From Burkholderiales bacterium UBA1834 (GTDB lineage Bacteria; Pseudomonadota; Gammaproteobacteria; Burkholderiales; Burkholderiaceae_C), in contig DDJC01000044.1 of assembly GCA_002339015.1 (NCBI GenBank), forward strand, positions 4,330 to 68,329: 64,000 nt of DNA, written 5' to 3'. Within the stretch, counting starts at the first letter, position 1, and each line of letters begins with the position of its first letter. Of the stretch, positions 18,560-27,641 are shown piece by piece. The notes under the pieces were generated by a model, which was given only the letters and a program-made list of their open reading frames with translations, had not been told where the DNA came from and ran no database searches. The position numbers and the translations under genes were made by a program.

Positions 18560-18683
18560 ACCGACCGGCCTGTGTCCGTCTTGCCATATCAGGGTAAGCC
18601 ATGGGTTCGGGTCATCCCTGAATGACCGATAAAGTCAGGATCACCCCTTCCGACCCCTCTCCAGCAGTGCAGCGGCCTCAATC

Positions 18684-20951
18684 GTGATCTACACCCTCGC
18701 GGTCTACACGGCGGTGACCTTCGTCACGGGTGTGGCTCTCCTGCTGGTCTGGCGCAACGACCGCACCCAGGCCTTCACGCGCCTGCTGGGCCTGTCCCAC
18801 GTGGCGCTGGCCGCCAACCCGCTGGCCTACCTGGCCTGGAAGAGTCCCGACCCCCTGCTGCACATGGTGGGGCAGTTGGTGATGATCGGGCTGGGCACGG
18901 CCTACATCGTGATGCTGATCATGGGCGGGGCCCACCTCTCGCACCGCAGGATTTCGCCGCGCGCCTGCTGGGGCCTGGTCGCCGGCTTCGGGCTGTTCTA
19001 CAGCGTGATCGCGCTGGCCGTCAGCTCCACCCATGGCCAGATGGCGCTGGCCACCTGCAACACCCTGGTCGGGCTGATGCTGATCTGGTGGCTGCGCCGG
19101 CTGGGCCGCGCCGAACTGCTCAGCGGCGTGTTCATCACCCTGTGCGGTCTGGACCAGTTCACCTTTGTGGTGCTGGGCGATGCCGGGGTCGAGCCGCAGA
19201 CGGCCGTGGCCACGGTGCTGCGGGTGATGCTGAGCCTGAGCCTGATCTACGCGGCCTTCGAGCGATCAAGCGGCCAGATCCGCAGCTTGCACCAGCGTTT
19301 CGAGAAGCTGGTGAGCCGCTCCCACCAGGGCGTGACCGTGATGCGCAACGGCAAGGTGGTCTACGCCAACCCCGCCTTCCTGCGCATCTATGGTCTGAGC
19401 GATCCGGAGCAGGCGCGCGAGGCCCTGCTCAAACCCTGGCTAGACGCCACCGTGCCCGAGGCGGACCGCGCCGCCGTGGTCGAGCGCACGCGCCGCATCA
19501 TGGCGGGGCAGGTGGCGTATGAGAGCTGGGAGGGCGAGCGCGTGTCCATGGATGGCCGCCGCCTGCAGCTGCGCTTCTCCGCGTGGCAGGTGGATTGGGA
19601 CGGCCAGGTCGCCATGCAGATGGTGGTGACGGACGACACCGAGCGCCACGACGCCATGCGCGCCCTGTTGCGCCGCGCCACCCGTGACGAGCTCACTGGC
19701 CTGCCCAACCGCAGCGCCCTGCTGCAGCGCCTGCGCGAGCTGTTCTCCGATGGCGAGATCGCCGGCTTCGTGCTGGTGTCGCTCGATGTGGACCGCTTCA
19801 AGCTGTTCAACGATGCCCATGGTCACCGCGTGGGCGACCAGGTGCTGCAGGCCCTGGCCCAGTCGCTCAGCCAGCATCTGCATGAACACGCCGAGGTGAT
19901 GCGCCTGGGCGAGGACGAGTTCGCCCTGCTGGCCCTGGCCAGCGACGGCCACGCCGCAGCCGAACGCCTGACCGGCACCGTGCGCGAGATGCTGGCCCAG
20001 CCGCTGCAACTGCCCGAGCACCAGTTCTTCCTGGACGTGTCCATGGGCGTGGCCGTTCATCCTTCGCAGGCCCAGGGCCCCGAAGGCCTGCTGCAGGCGG
20101 CCAACGCGGCCATGCACGAGGCCAAGCGCCTGCCGGGCACCTCGGTGCAGTACGCGCAGGAGCAGGCCCAGCGCGGCATGGGCGCGCTGCTCACGGCCGA
20201 GCAGGCCCTGCGCGCCGGGCTGCGCAATGAGGAGTTCACGCTGCTCTACCAGCCGAAGGTGGATGCACGCGACCACCGTCTGGTGGGCTTTGAGGCCCTG
20301 GTACGCTGGGACCGCCCCGGCCAGGGCCGCATCAGCCCGCTGGATTTCATCCCCGCGGCCGAGCGCACCGGCCTGATCGTGCCCCTGGGCGCGCTGATCC
20401 TCACGCAGGCTTGCCGGCAACTGGCGCAATGGCAGGCCGAAGGCGGGCAGGCCGTGCCGGTGGCCGTGAACGTGTCGCCGCTGCAGTTGCTGGACGCAGG
20501 CTTCCCGGCCGCGGTGATGCGCACCCTGGCCGAGTTCAACGTGCCGCCATCCCTGCTCACGCTGGAGATCACCGAAAGCGCCGCCGTGACCCACATGGCC
20601 CAGGCGCGCGACCAGATCGGCCAGCTGCGCCAGCAGGGCGTGGAGGTGGCGCTGGACGACTTCGGCACGGGTTTCTCGTCGCTGAACATGCTGCGCGGCC
20701 TGCCACTGTCCACCGTCAAGATCGACCGCAGCCTGATCGACCCGATGCCCGCGCCGGATGCGGCCGCCGTGGTCAAGTCCATTTGCGACCTGGCCGGTGT
20801 GCTGAACCTGGAGGTGGTGGCCGAAGGTGTCGAGACCATCGAGCATGCCACGGCGGCCCTGGGCGCCGGCTGCAATGTGCTGCAGGGCTATTTCTTTGCC
20901 AAGCCGCTGGAGGTGGCCGCTGCCACCGACTGGCTGCAGGGTCGCCGCTGA
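18684..20951 (+). CDS. membrane PAS-GGDEF-EAL protein, probable c-di-GMP phosphodiesterase
   Basis: This 755-residue protein starts with GTG. Residues 1-190 hold about six membrane helices, 205-320 a PAS-like domain, 325-490 a GGDEF domain and 500-750 an EAL domain. The GGDEF signature reads GEDEF near residue 408 (RLGEDEFALL), so the second Gly is lost and cyclase activity is doubtful. The EAL domain keeps FEALVRW, EITESA, DDFGTGFSSL, KIDRSLI and EVVAEGVE, as active phosphodiesterases do. It should hydrolyse cyclic di-GMP at the membrane in response to a signal sensed by the N-terminus. It sits alone between trpE and a convergent acyltransferase. Confidence 0.93.
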   Translation: MIYTLAVYTAVTFVTGVALLLVWRNDRTQAFTRLLGLSHVALAANPLAYLAWKSPDPLLHMVGQLVMIGLGTAYIVMLIMGGAHLSHRRISPRACWGLVAGFGLFYSVIALAVSSTHGQMALATCNTLVGLMLIWWLRRLGRAELLSGVFITLCGLDQFTFVVLGDAGVEPQTAVATVLRVMLSLSLIYAAFERSSGQIRSLHQRFEKLVSRSHQGVTVMRNGKVVYANPAFLRIYGLSDPEQAREALLKPWLDATVPEADRAAVVERTRRIMAGQVAYESWEGERVSMDGRRLQLRFSAWQVDWDGQVAMQMVVTDDTERHDAMRALLRRATRDELTGLPNRSALLQRLRELFSDGEIAGFVLVSLDVDRFKLFNDAHGHRVGDQVLQALAQSLSQHLHEHAEVMRLGEDEFALLALASDGHAAAERLTGTVREMLAQPLQLPEHQFFLDVSMGVAVHPSQAQGPEGLLQAANAAMHEAKRLPGTSVQYAQEQAQRGMGALLTAEQALRAGLRNEEFTLLYQPKVDARDHRLVGFEALVRWDRPGQGRISPLDFIPAAERTGLIVPLGALILTQACRQLAQWQAEGGQAVPVAVNVSPLQLLDAGFPAAVMRTLAEFNVPPSLLTLEITESAAVTHMAQARDQIGQLRQQGVEVALDDFGTGFSSLNMLRGLPLSTVKIDRSLIDPMPAPDAAAVVKSICDLAGVLNLEVVAEGVETIEHATAALGAGCNVLQGYFFAKPLEVAAATDWLQGRR

Positions 20952-20981
20952 GCCGGCCTCTTCTTCAGCCCCTTGAGCCTT

Positions 20982-22103
20982 TCAGCGCGTGGCCGGCATC
21001 AGGCGGGTGCGCAACCAGCCCTGCGCGGGCAGTTCGATCCAGCGGTACACCAGCACGGACAGCCCGAACACGATCACCAGATAGCCCAGCAGCCACAGGG
21101 GGCTGTCCAGCGGCAGGCGTTCGGCCAGGTGCGGCCCCAGCATGGCGGCCAGCAGCAATTGCAGCGGGAAGTGGATCAGGTAGCTGGCGTAGGTGGTGTT
21201 GCCCAGCAGGGTGATCCAGCGGCCGAGGCGTGCGGAGCGCGGCTGGATGCCGGCCAGCAGCACCAGCACGGCGAGTGGCGTCATCAGGACCACGTAGACC
21301 ATGGGGCGCAGCACATCGCCCAGTGCCATCGCTGTACCAGCCACCAGGGCCAGTGCGGCCACGCCCAATACGGCGCGGCGCTGCGTGGCGGGGCGCTGGG
21401 CCAGCGCGTGATGCACCAGTTGCGTCAACCCACCCAGGTAGAAGAAGAACAGGCACAGCACCACCGGGTGCATCGTCAGCTTCAGCGCATAGATGACGCC
21501 GGACACACCGATCACCGCCACCGCGTGCCACCAGCGCGTCAGGCCCAGCCGGCACAGCCCGAAGAAGATCGCGTAGACCAGGATCTCGATCGAGATGCTC
21601 CAGATCGGCCCGTTGAAGGACCATTCGAAGCCCGAGGCCCAGTCGCTCACCATGAACAGCTGCAGCACGAAGTGCAGCGCGTCGTTGTTGCCATAGACGA
21701 AGTCAGCCCCGGCTCCGGCACGCTGGCGGTAGAGCACCAGCAGCCCGGTCACCGCCAGCAGGGTGATCAGGTGCAGGGGGTACAGGCGCGAAAAGCGCAG
21801 CACCGCGAAGCGCCAGCCGCCTACCCGCCCTTGCGACACCGGCTGGGCGTACTTCCAGAAGAAGATGAAGCCTGACAGGCACCAGAAGGCCTGCACGCCC
21901 AGGAAGCCATGGTGGTACAGCGGCTGCAACAGCGCGAACCAGGGCTGGGCCTCGCGGCTGAAGCCCACCGGCTGGCCTCCCACGTAATAGAAGTGCTGGT
22001 AGTGCCACACCAGAACTGACAGCGCGCAGGCAAAGCGCATCAGCTCCAGGCCAAGCAAGGTCTTGGGCGCGGCGGCCGTGGTGCTGGAGGTCGGGGGGCT
22101 CAT
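20982..22103 (-). CDS. membrane acyltransferase (OafA/YrhL, Acyltransf_3)
   Basis: The product is 373 residues with about ten membrane helices. The N-terminal LGLELMRFACALSVLVWHYQHF contains the conserved Arg and the catalytic-type His of the family (R-x10-H), followed by FLGVQAFWCLSGFIFFWKY. Proteins of this family O-acylate sugars of lipopolysaccharide, capsule, peptidoglycan or macrolides at the inner membrane. The acceptor is unknown; no glycan cluster is adjacent. It runs convergent with the EAL gene and divergent from the trp leader. Confidence 0.9.
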   Translation of the reverse strand: MSPPTSSTTAAAPKTLLGLELMRFACALSVLVWHYQHFYYVGGQPVGFSREAQPWFALLQPLYHHGFLGVQAFWCLSGFIFFWKYAQPVSQGRVGGWRFAVLRFSRLYPLHLITLLAVTGLLVLYRQRAGAGADFVYGNNDALHFVLQLFMVSDWASGFEWSFNGPIWSISIEILVYAIFFGLCRLGLTRWWHAVAVIGVSGVIYALKLTMHPVVLCLFFFYLGGLTQLVHHALAQRPATQRRAVLGVAALALVAGTAMALGDVLRPMVYVVLMTPLAVLVLLAGIQPRSARLGRWITLLGNTTYASYLIHFPLQLLLAAMLGPHLAERLPLDSPLWLLGYLVIVFGLSVLVYRWIELPAQGWLRTRLMPATR

Positions 22104-22194
22104 CGTTGCCGTGGATCATGTCACGGCGGGCGTGTTTTCAGGCTGTGGGACGCCCCCCGATAACGGGGGCCCCACGGGGTCGGGCCTGCCCATG

Positions 22195-22285
22195 TAGAAT
22201 GAGCCTCATGCAGCACCCCTCGGGCTTCAACACTCGCCTGTTCTTCGGCTGGTGGCGGTAACGCCAGCCAGACACTGCACGCCCC
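22195..22285 (+). promoter_or_regulatory. trpG operon leader: Trp-Trp leader peptide and attenuator arms
   Basis: TAGAAT (22195-22200) precedes an ATG at 22208 that encodes the 17-residue peptide MQHPSGFNTRLFFGWWR, stop at 22259-22261. The two adjacent Trp codons lie in GGCTGGTGGCG, which pairs with CGCCAGCC just after the stop, the normal 1:2 pairing of a trp attenuator. In-frame ATG also occurs at 22199. The -10-like hexamer is so close that the message may start at or near the ATG. The island now separates this leader from trpG by about 19 kb. Confidence 0.75.
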
Positions 22286-22403
22286 TGCGCGCCGCCTCCC
22301 CGATGGCGCGACACACACAGAGGGCTCACCACCGAGGGGGGAATCATCGAGGGCCGTGCCACGCACCTGACCCTGAACAGAATCCACGCACAGGATCGTT
22401 CCC

Positions 22404-22421
22404 ATGCTGCTCATGATCGAC
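22404..22421 (+). repeat. left attachment site (attL), broken trpG start
   Basis: ATGCTGCTCATGATCGAC encodes the trpG start MLLMID and then diverges into island sequence (codons Gln-Pro-Gln instead of Asn-Tyr-Asp). It matches 41327-41344 at 17 of 18 positions. Confidence 0.8.
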
Positions 22422-22530
22422 CAGCCCCAAGGTCGTTTTCTGGCGTCCCATGCAGGCCCAAAATCCAGCGTTCTCCTGGGGAGCTTGGCTTTTGACGTCT
22501 CACCAAAGCCCCTCTCATCCCGGAAAAAGG

Positions 22531-22550
22531 CGGGTATCAAAGCGGGTATC
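22531..22550 (+). repeat. island-end direct repeat, left copy
   Basis: CGGGTATCAAAGCGGGTATC occurs identically at 41255-41274, in the same orientation. Each copy is itself a tandem of GCGGGTATC spaced by AAA, as expected for integrase arm-binding sites. Confidence 0.85.
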
Positions 22551-22700
22551 GATTTTGGGCCGTTTCCATGGCCAAAGTACCCGTCTGACGGTGCCTTGTA
22601 AGCAGCATTGCACCCACTGATCTTGACGCGCCAGGCATGGCTGCAAAGATGAATTCAGGTCGGCTCGCACGTGCGCGCCGGGGAATTCAGCGGAGCAGCC

Positions 22701-23912
22701 ATGCCACTCACCGACATCAAGATCCGTCAGGCCAAGGCCAGCGAAAGGCCGCTGAAGCTCTCTGATGGCAATGGCCTGTACCTGGAGGTCAAGCCCAACG
22801 GCTCGAAGCTCTGGCGCTACCGGTATCGCATCGATGGCAAAGAGAACCTGTTTGCCCTTGGCGACTACCCGACCATCACCTTGTCCGAGGCACGCAAGGT
22901 CCGCGACGACGCACGCGAACTGATCAAAAAGGGGCAGCACCCCGCGCATGATCGACAGAACGGGCGCCGCCAGACCATCGCGAGCAACCGCGACACCTTC
23001 AAGGCCATCGCGCAGGAGTGGATCGAGAAAAAGCGTGGTGGCTGGACGCCCTACTACCTGCTGCAAATCGAGCGGGGCATGAAGACGGACATCTACCCGC
23101 GCATTGGGCGCTTGCCCATCCGTGCCGTGACATCGGCGGATGTCCTGGCGATCCTGGACCGCGCGTCGAAGCGCGGAGCGGAAACCGTGGCGCTCAATTT
23201 GCGTCAGTGGTGCTCGGCTGTGTTTCGCTATGCCGTCGCAACGCTGCGCGCGGACCTTGACCCTGCAGCGCCTTTGCGTGGTGCCGTCATTCGGCCACCC
23301 GTCGAGCACAGCAAGCCTCTGTCACGAGAGGACATCGCAGACCTGCAAAATCGACTCGCTGTGTACGGCGGGCACCGCACCACCATCATTGCCGTGCGAC
23401 TCTTGCTGCTGACCTTTGTCCGCACCACTGAAATAAGGCATGCCGAATGGGCTGACTTCCATCTGGAGGAAGCCGAGTGGCGCATTCCTGCCGAGAGGAT
23501 GAAGATGCGCCGCATGCACATCGTGCCTCTGGCACGGCAGACCGTTGAGGCATTGCGTGAATTGAAGGCCGTCACTGGTGATGGGCGTTGCCTGTTCCCG
23601 AATACCCGACGCCCGCATGATGTGATGAGCGGCACCACGGTCAACCGCGCGCTTTCCATCATGGGCTTTGCTGTCGGCGAAGTCTCGGGCCATGACTTCC
23701 GGGCCACTGCCTCGACGCGCTTGCACGAGATGGGTTATCGATCCGAAATCATCGAGCTGCAACTGGCGCACACCGAGCGCAACCGCGTGAAGGCCGCCTA
23801 CAACCATGCCGACTATTTGCCGGAACGGCGGCAGATGATGCAAGCCTGGGCTGATTGGTTGGATGGCGTGGCCGCGACGGTTCAAGGATCCCCGGCTGAT
23901 CGGTCGACGTGA
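22701..23912 (+). CDS. tyrosine integrase with DUF4102 arm-binding domain
   Basis: This 403-residue integrase begins with the DUF4102 domain (MPLTDIKIRQAKASERPLKLSDGNGLYLEV), followed by a SAM-like core-binding domain and the catalytic domain. Catalytic residues are visible: Arg in LTFVRTTEIRHAEW, HxxR in GHDFRATAST, His in LQLAHTERN and the nucleophile Tyr in AAYNHADYL. It is the P4/island type that usually joins an element to a chromosomal site. It sits 280 bases inside the left junction, pointing inward, so it most likely integrates and excises this island at trpG. GTG at 22671 is in frame, but ATG at 22701 has GGAG before it. Confidence 0.95.
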   Translation: MPLTDIKIRQAKASERPLKLSDGNGLYLEVKPNGSKLWRYRYRIDGKENLFALGDYPTITLSEARKVRDDARELIKKGQHPAHDRQNGRRQTIASNRDTFKAIAQEWIEKKRGGWTPYYLLQIERGMKTDIYPRIGRLPIRAVTSADVLAILDRASKRGAETVALNLRQWCSAVFRYAVATLRADLDPAAPLRGAVIRPPVEHSKPLSREDIADLQNRLAVYGGHRTTIIAVRLLLLTFVRTTEIRHAEWADFHLEEAEWRIPAERMKMRRMHIVPLARQTVEALRELKAVTGDGRCLFPNTRRPHDVMSGTTVNRALSIMGFAVGEVSGHDFRATASTRLHEMGYRSEIIELQLAHTERNRVKAAYNHADYLPERRQMMQAWADWLDGVAATVQGSPADRST

Positions 23913-24003
23913 CGAGGTGCCATGCTGTCGTGTGAATGGCAGCAGTTGAAGTCGATCAATTGCGTGGGAACCTGAACTCCTGTCAACAAGAGGAGAAGGA
24001 GCC

Positions 24004-24144
24004 ATGCGGCGATTCACCATCTTCATGGACTCGAATGTCGAGGCGCCACGCCTCATTCTTCTTGCACTTGTCGTGCACCAGTGCAACAGCGCATCTGTTC
24101 AGATGAATGTGCTGAGGGCCGATCATCCATCGAAGGGGAGCTGA
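24004..24144 (+). CDS. possible 46-residue small protein
   Basis: A very strong ribosome site (AGGAGAAGGAG) directly precedes the ATG at 24004. The 46-codon frame starts MRRFTIFMDSN, has a short hydrophobic patch (RLILLALVV) and ends one base before the ATG of the next gene, whose ribosome site (GGGGAG) lies within its last codons. That spacing suggests translational coupling. No family is recognised. Confidence 0.5.
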   Translation: MRRFTIFMDSNVEAPRLILLALVVHQCNSASVQMNVLRADHPSKGS

Positions 24145-24145
24145 C

Positions 24146-24487
24146 ATGGACAATTCCTCAAGTACCGTGCCGGAGCCCCTGCATTGCGATCAACTCATGC
24201 AAAAGCTCAAAGGCCTTCTCCTGCGGCAGCAGGAACTCATGGCTAACTTGAAGCTCGCAGCCTATGCCGCCGACGCCATGCGAGTGCTGCAAGTGTTGGA
24301 GCAGCAGGCCGACATGTCCGAAGCCTTTAGCGACACGTTGAAATCCGTATGCGCTGATTGGCGCAATCCTGGTTCGATCGAACAACCAGCGGATTTGATC
24401 GCCGTAGCGTTGGCCTATGTCATCGCTGCCTTGCAGCAGATTCTGACCGAGATGGATCAAGCGATAGGCTCAGTGCCATCAAGATAA
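24146..24487 (+). CDS. small helical protein of unknown function
   Basis: The product is 113 residues, mostly amphipathic helix with heptad-like spacing (MQKLKGLLLRQQELMANLKLAAYAADAMRVLQVLEQQ), and no membrane segment or known domain. Its ATG has GGGGAG seven bases upstream and follows the 46-residue frame by one base. It ends 31 bases inside the 3' end of the convergent second recombinase gene. It is probably an island-specific accessory or regulatory protein. Confidence 0.65.
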   Translation: MDNSSSTVPEPLHCDQLMQKLKGLLLRQQELMANLKLAAYAADAMRVLQVLEQQADMSEAFSDTLKSVCADWRNPGSIEQPADLIAVALAYVIAALQQILTEMDQAIGSVPSR

Positions 24488-25596
24488 ACCTGTCGATCCT
24501 CGACCATCTGTGATGTTTTGTCGGATGCGGTGATCGCAAGTTCGCGGATGGCTTGGCGATTTGCGACGGCCCGACCACCGAGGTAGGCATTGACGATTTG
24601 AGGTCTCCCATGGCCCAGCTTCTCCGCAATGTCTCGCCTTGCGGCCACGTCCACCGCGCGGTCCACTGTCTCGCCGCCATTGACCGGCGCCGCCGATCTC
24701 GTCGCGTTCTGGTATTCATCCGCCGCGTATTGGTGTCGAAGGCCATGCGGCACCACGCCCAAGGCCTTCTTGGTCACGCCGAAGCGCTCCATGACATACC
24801 GCAAATGCCTGATGGCCTGAACCAACGTCAGTTGGGGATCACTGATGCTGTCATTTTCCCCAATGACCAAGTCCTGCGCCAGCTTGATGGCCTGCAGGCG
24901 TGCGTCGGTATCGATGGGCACGTAGCGTTTGCGTCCGCCCTTCGTCCCCCTATGCGTAAAGAGGTACAGCGCGGTGTTGCCACCTACTTGGCCTGCCTGC
25001 ACGGCAGTCAGTACGTCCGCATGCGGGCGCAGCATGCAGGCTTCCTTGAACCGCAATCCAAATGCCTGCATCAGCCGCAGTGAGGCCGCTGCATGCAGGT
25101 CATGGCGTTCGACCTGCGCCAGCACCTGATCGACATCCACGCCGCGCTGTCGCCAGCCCTTTGGCATGGTCGCAATGTAGCTGCGCGTGATCAGCGCCGG
25201 GTCGTCGAAATAGGCGCTCAGTGGTTTGACCAGCTTGGGCTTGCCGATCCATCCCGCAAAGGTCGTGAGGAAGCTGTGATTCTTCTGCAGCGTTGCCGCG
25301 CCCAGCTCGCCACGCTCAGCCCGCTGGCGCCAATCGGCCATCAACAGATCAACATGCCGCCCGCTGAACGAGCGCGGATCAAGCTTGAAGCATTTGACTG
25401 GGTTGTCTCGAAGGAACGAAAAGATGCGGAAGCAAAACTGCCTGCGCTCCTCCATCGTGGCGTGCGACACGCCTTTGCTTTTCGTGGAGTGGCGCCAGTT
25501 GTGGCGCTCCAGGATCAGCGCCAGAACGTATTTCCAGCGCTGTGGCTGAAGGGGTAGCCTGTCCAGTTCAACAGGCTGGGTTTGAGTCTTGGTCAT
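24457..25596 (-). CDS. second tyrosine recombinase (phage-integrase type)
   Basis: This 379-residue recombinase belongs to the integrase group with a SAM-like N-terminal domain (PF12834/PF12835 type), found on plasmids and integrative elements. Catalytic residues are present: Arg in ASLRLMQAFGLRFKEA, HGLR in VVPHGLRHQYA, His in EKLGHGRPQ and Tyr in NAYLGGR. It differs strongly from the left-end integrase and lacks its DUF4102 arm domain, so it may act on another site, for instance resolving multimers or moving an inner element. The ATG at 25596 is chosen because the family begins near MTKTQTQPVEL. Confidence 0.85.
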   Translation of the reverse strand: MTKTQTQPVELDRLPLQPQRWKYVLALILERHNWRHSTKSKGVSHATMEERRQFCFRIFSFLRDNPVKCFKLDPRSFSGRHVDLLMADWRQRAERGELGAATLQKNHSFLTTFAGWIGKPKLVKPLSAYFDDPALITRSYIATMPKGWRQRGVDVDQVLAQVERHDLHAAASLRLMQAFGLRFKEACMLRPHADVLTAVQAGQVGGNTALYLFTHRGTKGGRKRYVPIDTDARLQAIKLAQDLVIGENDSISDPQLTLVQAIRHLRYVMERFGVTKKALGVVPHGLRHQYAADEYQNATRSAAPVNGGETVDRAVDVAARRDIAEKLGHGRPQIVNAYLGGRAVANRQAIRELAITASDKTSQMVEDRQVYLDGTEPIA

Positions 25597-26612
25597 GATC
25601 AATCCATTTCGTCCAGTCAAGGGTTGTAGGGGTTGAGAGAGGCGCGTGCATCCCATCGCGCGCAAGGTCAGCATTCGGTTGCGAACAAAGCCGCAGCCAG
25701 GCCAGTCGTAAAAGTGAACGCCGTGCACACGGTGTCAGGCACACGTGGCTGCTCGCTCGGGGCGAACCGCAGATCGACCGGTCTGGCCGGAAGGCTGCGC
25801 AGCAAAGTTGCACGGGCGTCACCCGTACGGGATGCCAATCAAGGCACCCAAATCGAACGCCGCCGCCAGACCATCTGATGGCACCGAAGCCAACGCGGTG
25901 CAGGGTCTGTTCACGCCAATCCGCAAGCTGTCGGTCGGGCCGACATGACAGGGGATGCTCGAAGCAAAGCGTGAGGCGGGGCGAAGGGGATCACGGGCGT
26001 CGCGAGAGCGCGCGCCGTTTGCCAAGGCCTCCAGGGGCGCAAGGCAAGCATCGTCGGTTCAAGACCGACGTGGATCCACATTGACACGCAGGCATGCGTG
26101 CCGCAAACAAGCTGACCACCATCTTGCGATGGCCAGCGGGGACACTTCCGACTCAAGGTCCAGCGTGACATGGCGTCACGACTCCAGGGCTTCCTTTGGC
26201 GACCGATGCGCCCGGTGTGGAAGCTACCGGCTTGACGCCATCAAAGCATGCGCTAGGCGGCACCTCAATGCAAGCGCAAAAAGTGCCGTTATCCCGCCAT
26301 TACCCCTGATCGCCAATGACCTGGTCTGCGTGCCCTTGGGGTTGACAAGTCTTCGCGATACCTCTCTCTCCGAAACCGGTCTGGCCAAGCGAAATGCGCC
26401 CGATTGCAGGCTGACCGCAATCAGACTATCCATGCGCTTGACCCCGCCGTGGATGAGCGTGGTCCGTGCGCATTGGGAGCAGAGCCGGACTGGGTCCGAT
26501 GCCATTGATCAGGCTGATGCCGAAATCCACCCCATTCAGCGCCCATTGCCGGTGGCTGGCTGACCCGCCTTTGCGCACCCTCATGAGCATCTGTTCTTCT
26601 TTGGGGATTTTC
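25597..26612. other. 1-kb stretch without a convincing gene
   Basis: Open frames here are short, overlapping on both strands and lack ribosome sites or recognisable products. The stretch lies between the divergent second recombinase and the ParM-like gene and should hold both promoters. One perfect T-arm-like hairpin (26053-26069) is described in the findings. I see no tandem repeats or clear partition-site iterons. Confidence 0.5.
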
Positions 26613-27641
26613 ATGAGCATCGTGCGCGCTATTGATGTTGGATACGGCATCACCAAGTACATCCGCCGAGTTGACGGCGACTGCATCGAATGCGGCAGCT
26701 TTCTATCGATGGCTGAGTTCTGTTCGAGCGACACCACCATGCAAGGGTTGGGTGGTCGGCGCGACACCGTCGCTGTGCCAATGGGCCCTCACTTCTACGA
26801 GGTTGGGCCAGACATTGAATTGGCCCTTGAGCCATGGCGGTCAACGTTGAAGGGCGAGGATTTCATCACCACGCCTGAGTACCTGGCCTTGATGCGCGGT
26901 GCGCTGTATTACATGAACGTCGAGGTCATCGACCTGCTCGTGGTGGGCCTGCCGGTGGCCTATTTCGCGGACAAGAAAGACAGCCTGGTCAAGCTGGCCG
27001 AAGGCGAGCACGCGGTTGGGCGGGGCCGCAAGGTTCTGGTCAAAAGGGCGCTTGCCGTGGCGCAGCCGCAAGGGGCACTGGTCACCTACGCAGCACAGCA
27101 AGGCGTGCTCGATCAAATTCAGCACCAGGACAGCCTGATCATTGATGTAGGTACCCGCACCTTTGACTGGGTGTCCACACGCGGCATGAGGCTGTTGATC
27201 CGCAAGAGCCATTCGGTTGATCGGGGCGTCAACAACATGCTGCGCATCATCGCGCGCGAGATATCGCGTGACATCGGTGCGAACTACCTGCATCTGGATG
27301 CCATCGACTTGGCGCTCCGCAAGGAACGTCCACTGACCTTGTATGGCAAGCCCTATTCCATCGAGAAGTTCAAGCCTTTGGCCATGACCGTGGCTCACCA
27401 AGCCGTGGGCGCGATGCTCAGTCAAATCGGCGACACACAACGGTTTGACAACGTCGTGCTGACAGGCGGGGGCGCCCAGATATTCAAGAAGTACATCAAG
27501 GAAGCGCTCCCCCGGCACAGCTTGCTGGAGTTGGCCGAGCCCCTATATGCGAACGTGCGCGGCTTCCAGCTTGCGGGACAGGGGCGGGTTGAGGCCGAGG
27601 CAGGGCTTGATGCCGTGGCCCAGGTGGAGCAGCGGCGGTGA
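26613..27641 (+). CDS. ParM/StbA-like actin-fold segregation ATPase (PRTRC protein D type)
   Basis: The 342-residue protein has an actin/Hsp70-like ATPase fold. Phosphate-1 is AIDVGYGITKYI at residues 4-16, phosphate-2 is SLIIDVGTRTFDWV near 175-190, and the adenosine motif is VLTGGGAQIFKKYI near 290. It matches StbA/ParM proteins and the PRTRC protein D family of plasmids and integrative elements. ParM filaments push DNA copies apart during segregation. The ATG at 26613 has TTGGGGA upstream. Its stop overlaps the GTG of a 79-residue partner, as ParM overlaps its adaptor ParR in other systems. Presence in a chromosomal island suggests an episomal or ICE-like past or excised stage. Confidence 0.85.
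   Translation: MSIVRAIDVGYGITKYIRRVDGDCIECGSFLSMAEFCSSDTTMQGLGGRRDTVAVPMGPHFYEVGPDIELALEPWRSTLKGEDFITTPEYLALMRGALYYMNVEVIDLLVVGLPVAYFADKKDSLVKLAEGEHAVGRGRKVLVKRALAVAQPQGALVTYAAQQGVLDQIQHQDSLIIDVGTRTFDWVSTRGMRLLIRKSHSVDRGVNNMLRIIAREISRDIGANYLHLDAIDLALRKERPLTLYGKPYSIEKFKPLAMTVAHQAVGAMLSQIGDTQRFDNVVLTGGGAQIFKKYIKEALPRHSLLELAEPLYANVRGFQLAGQGRVEAEAGLDAVAQVEQRR

Noticed and set aside
22404..22601. 65-codon frame starting at the left trpG copy as a functional gene
   Set aside because: It encodes only the first six TrpG residues and then island sequence across the end repeat; it is a junction artefact.
25955..26171. Complete tRNA gene around the T-arm-like hairpin
   Set aside because: Only the T-arm fits; the putative acceptor pairs at four positions and no anticodon arm can be drawn.
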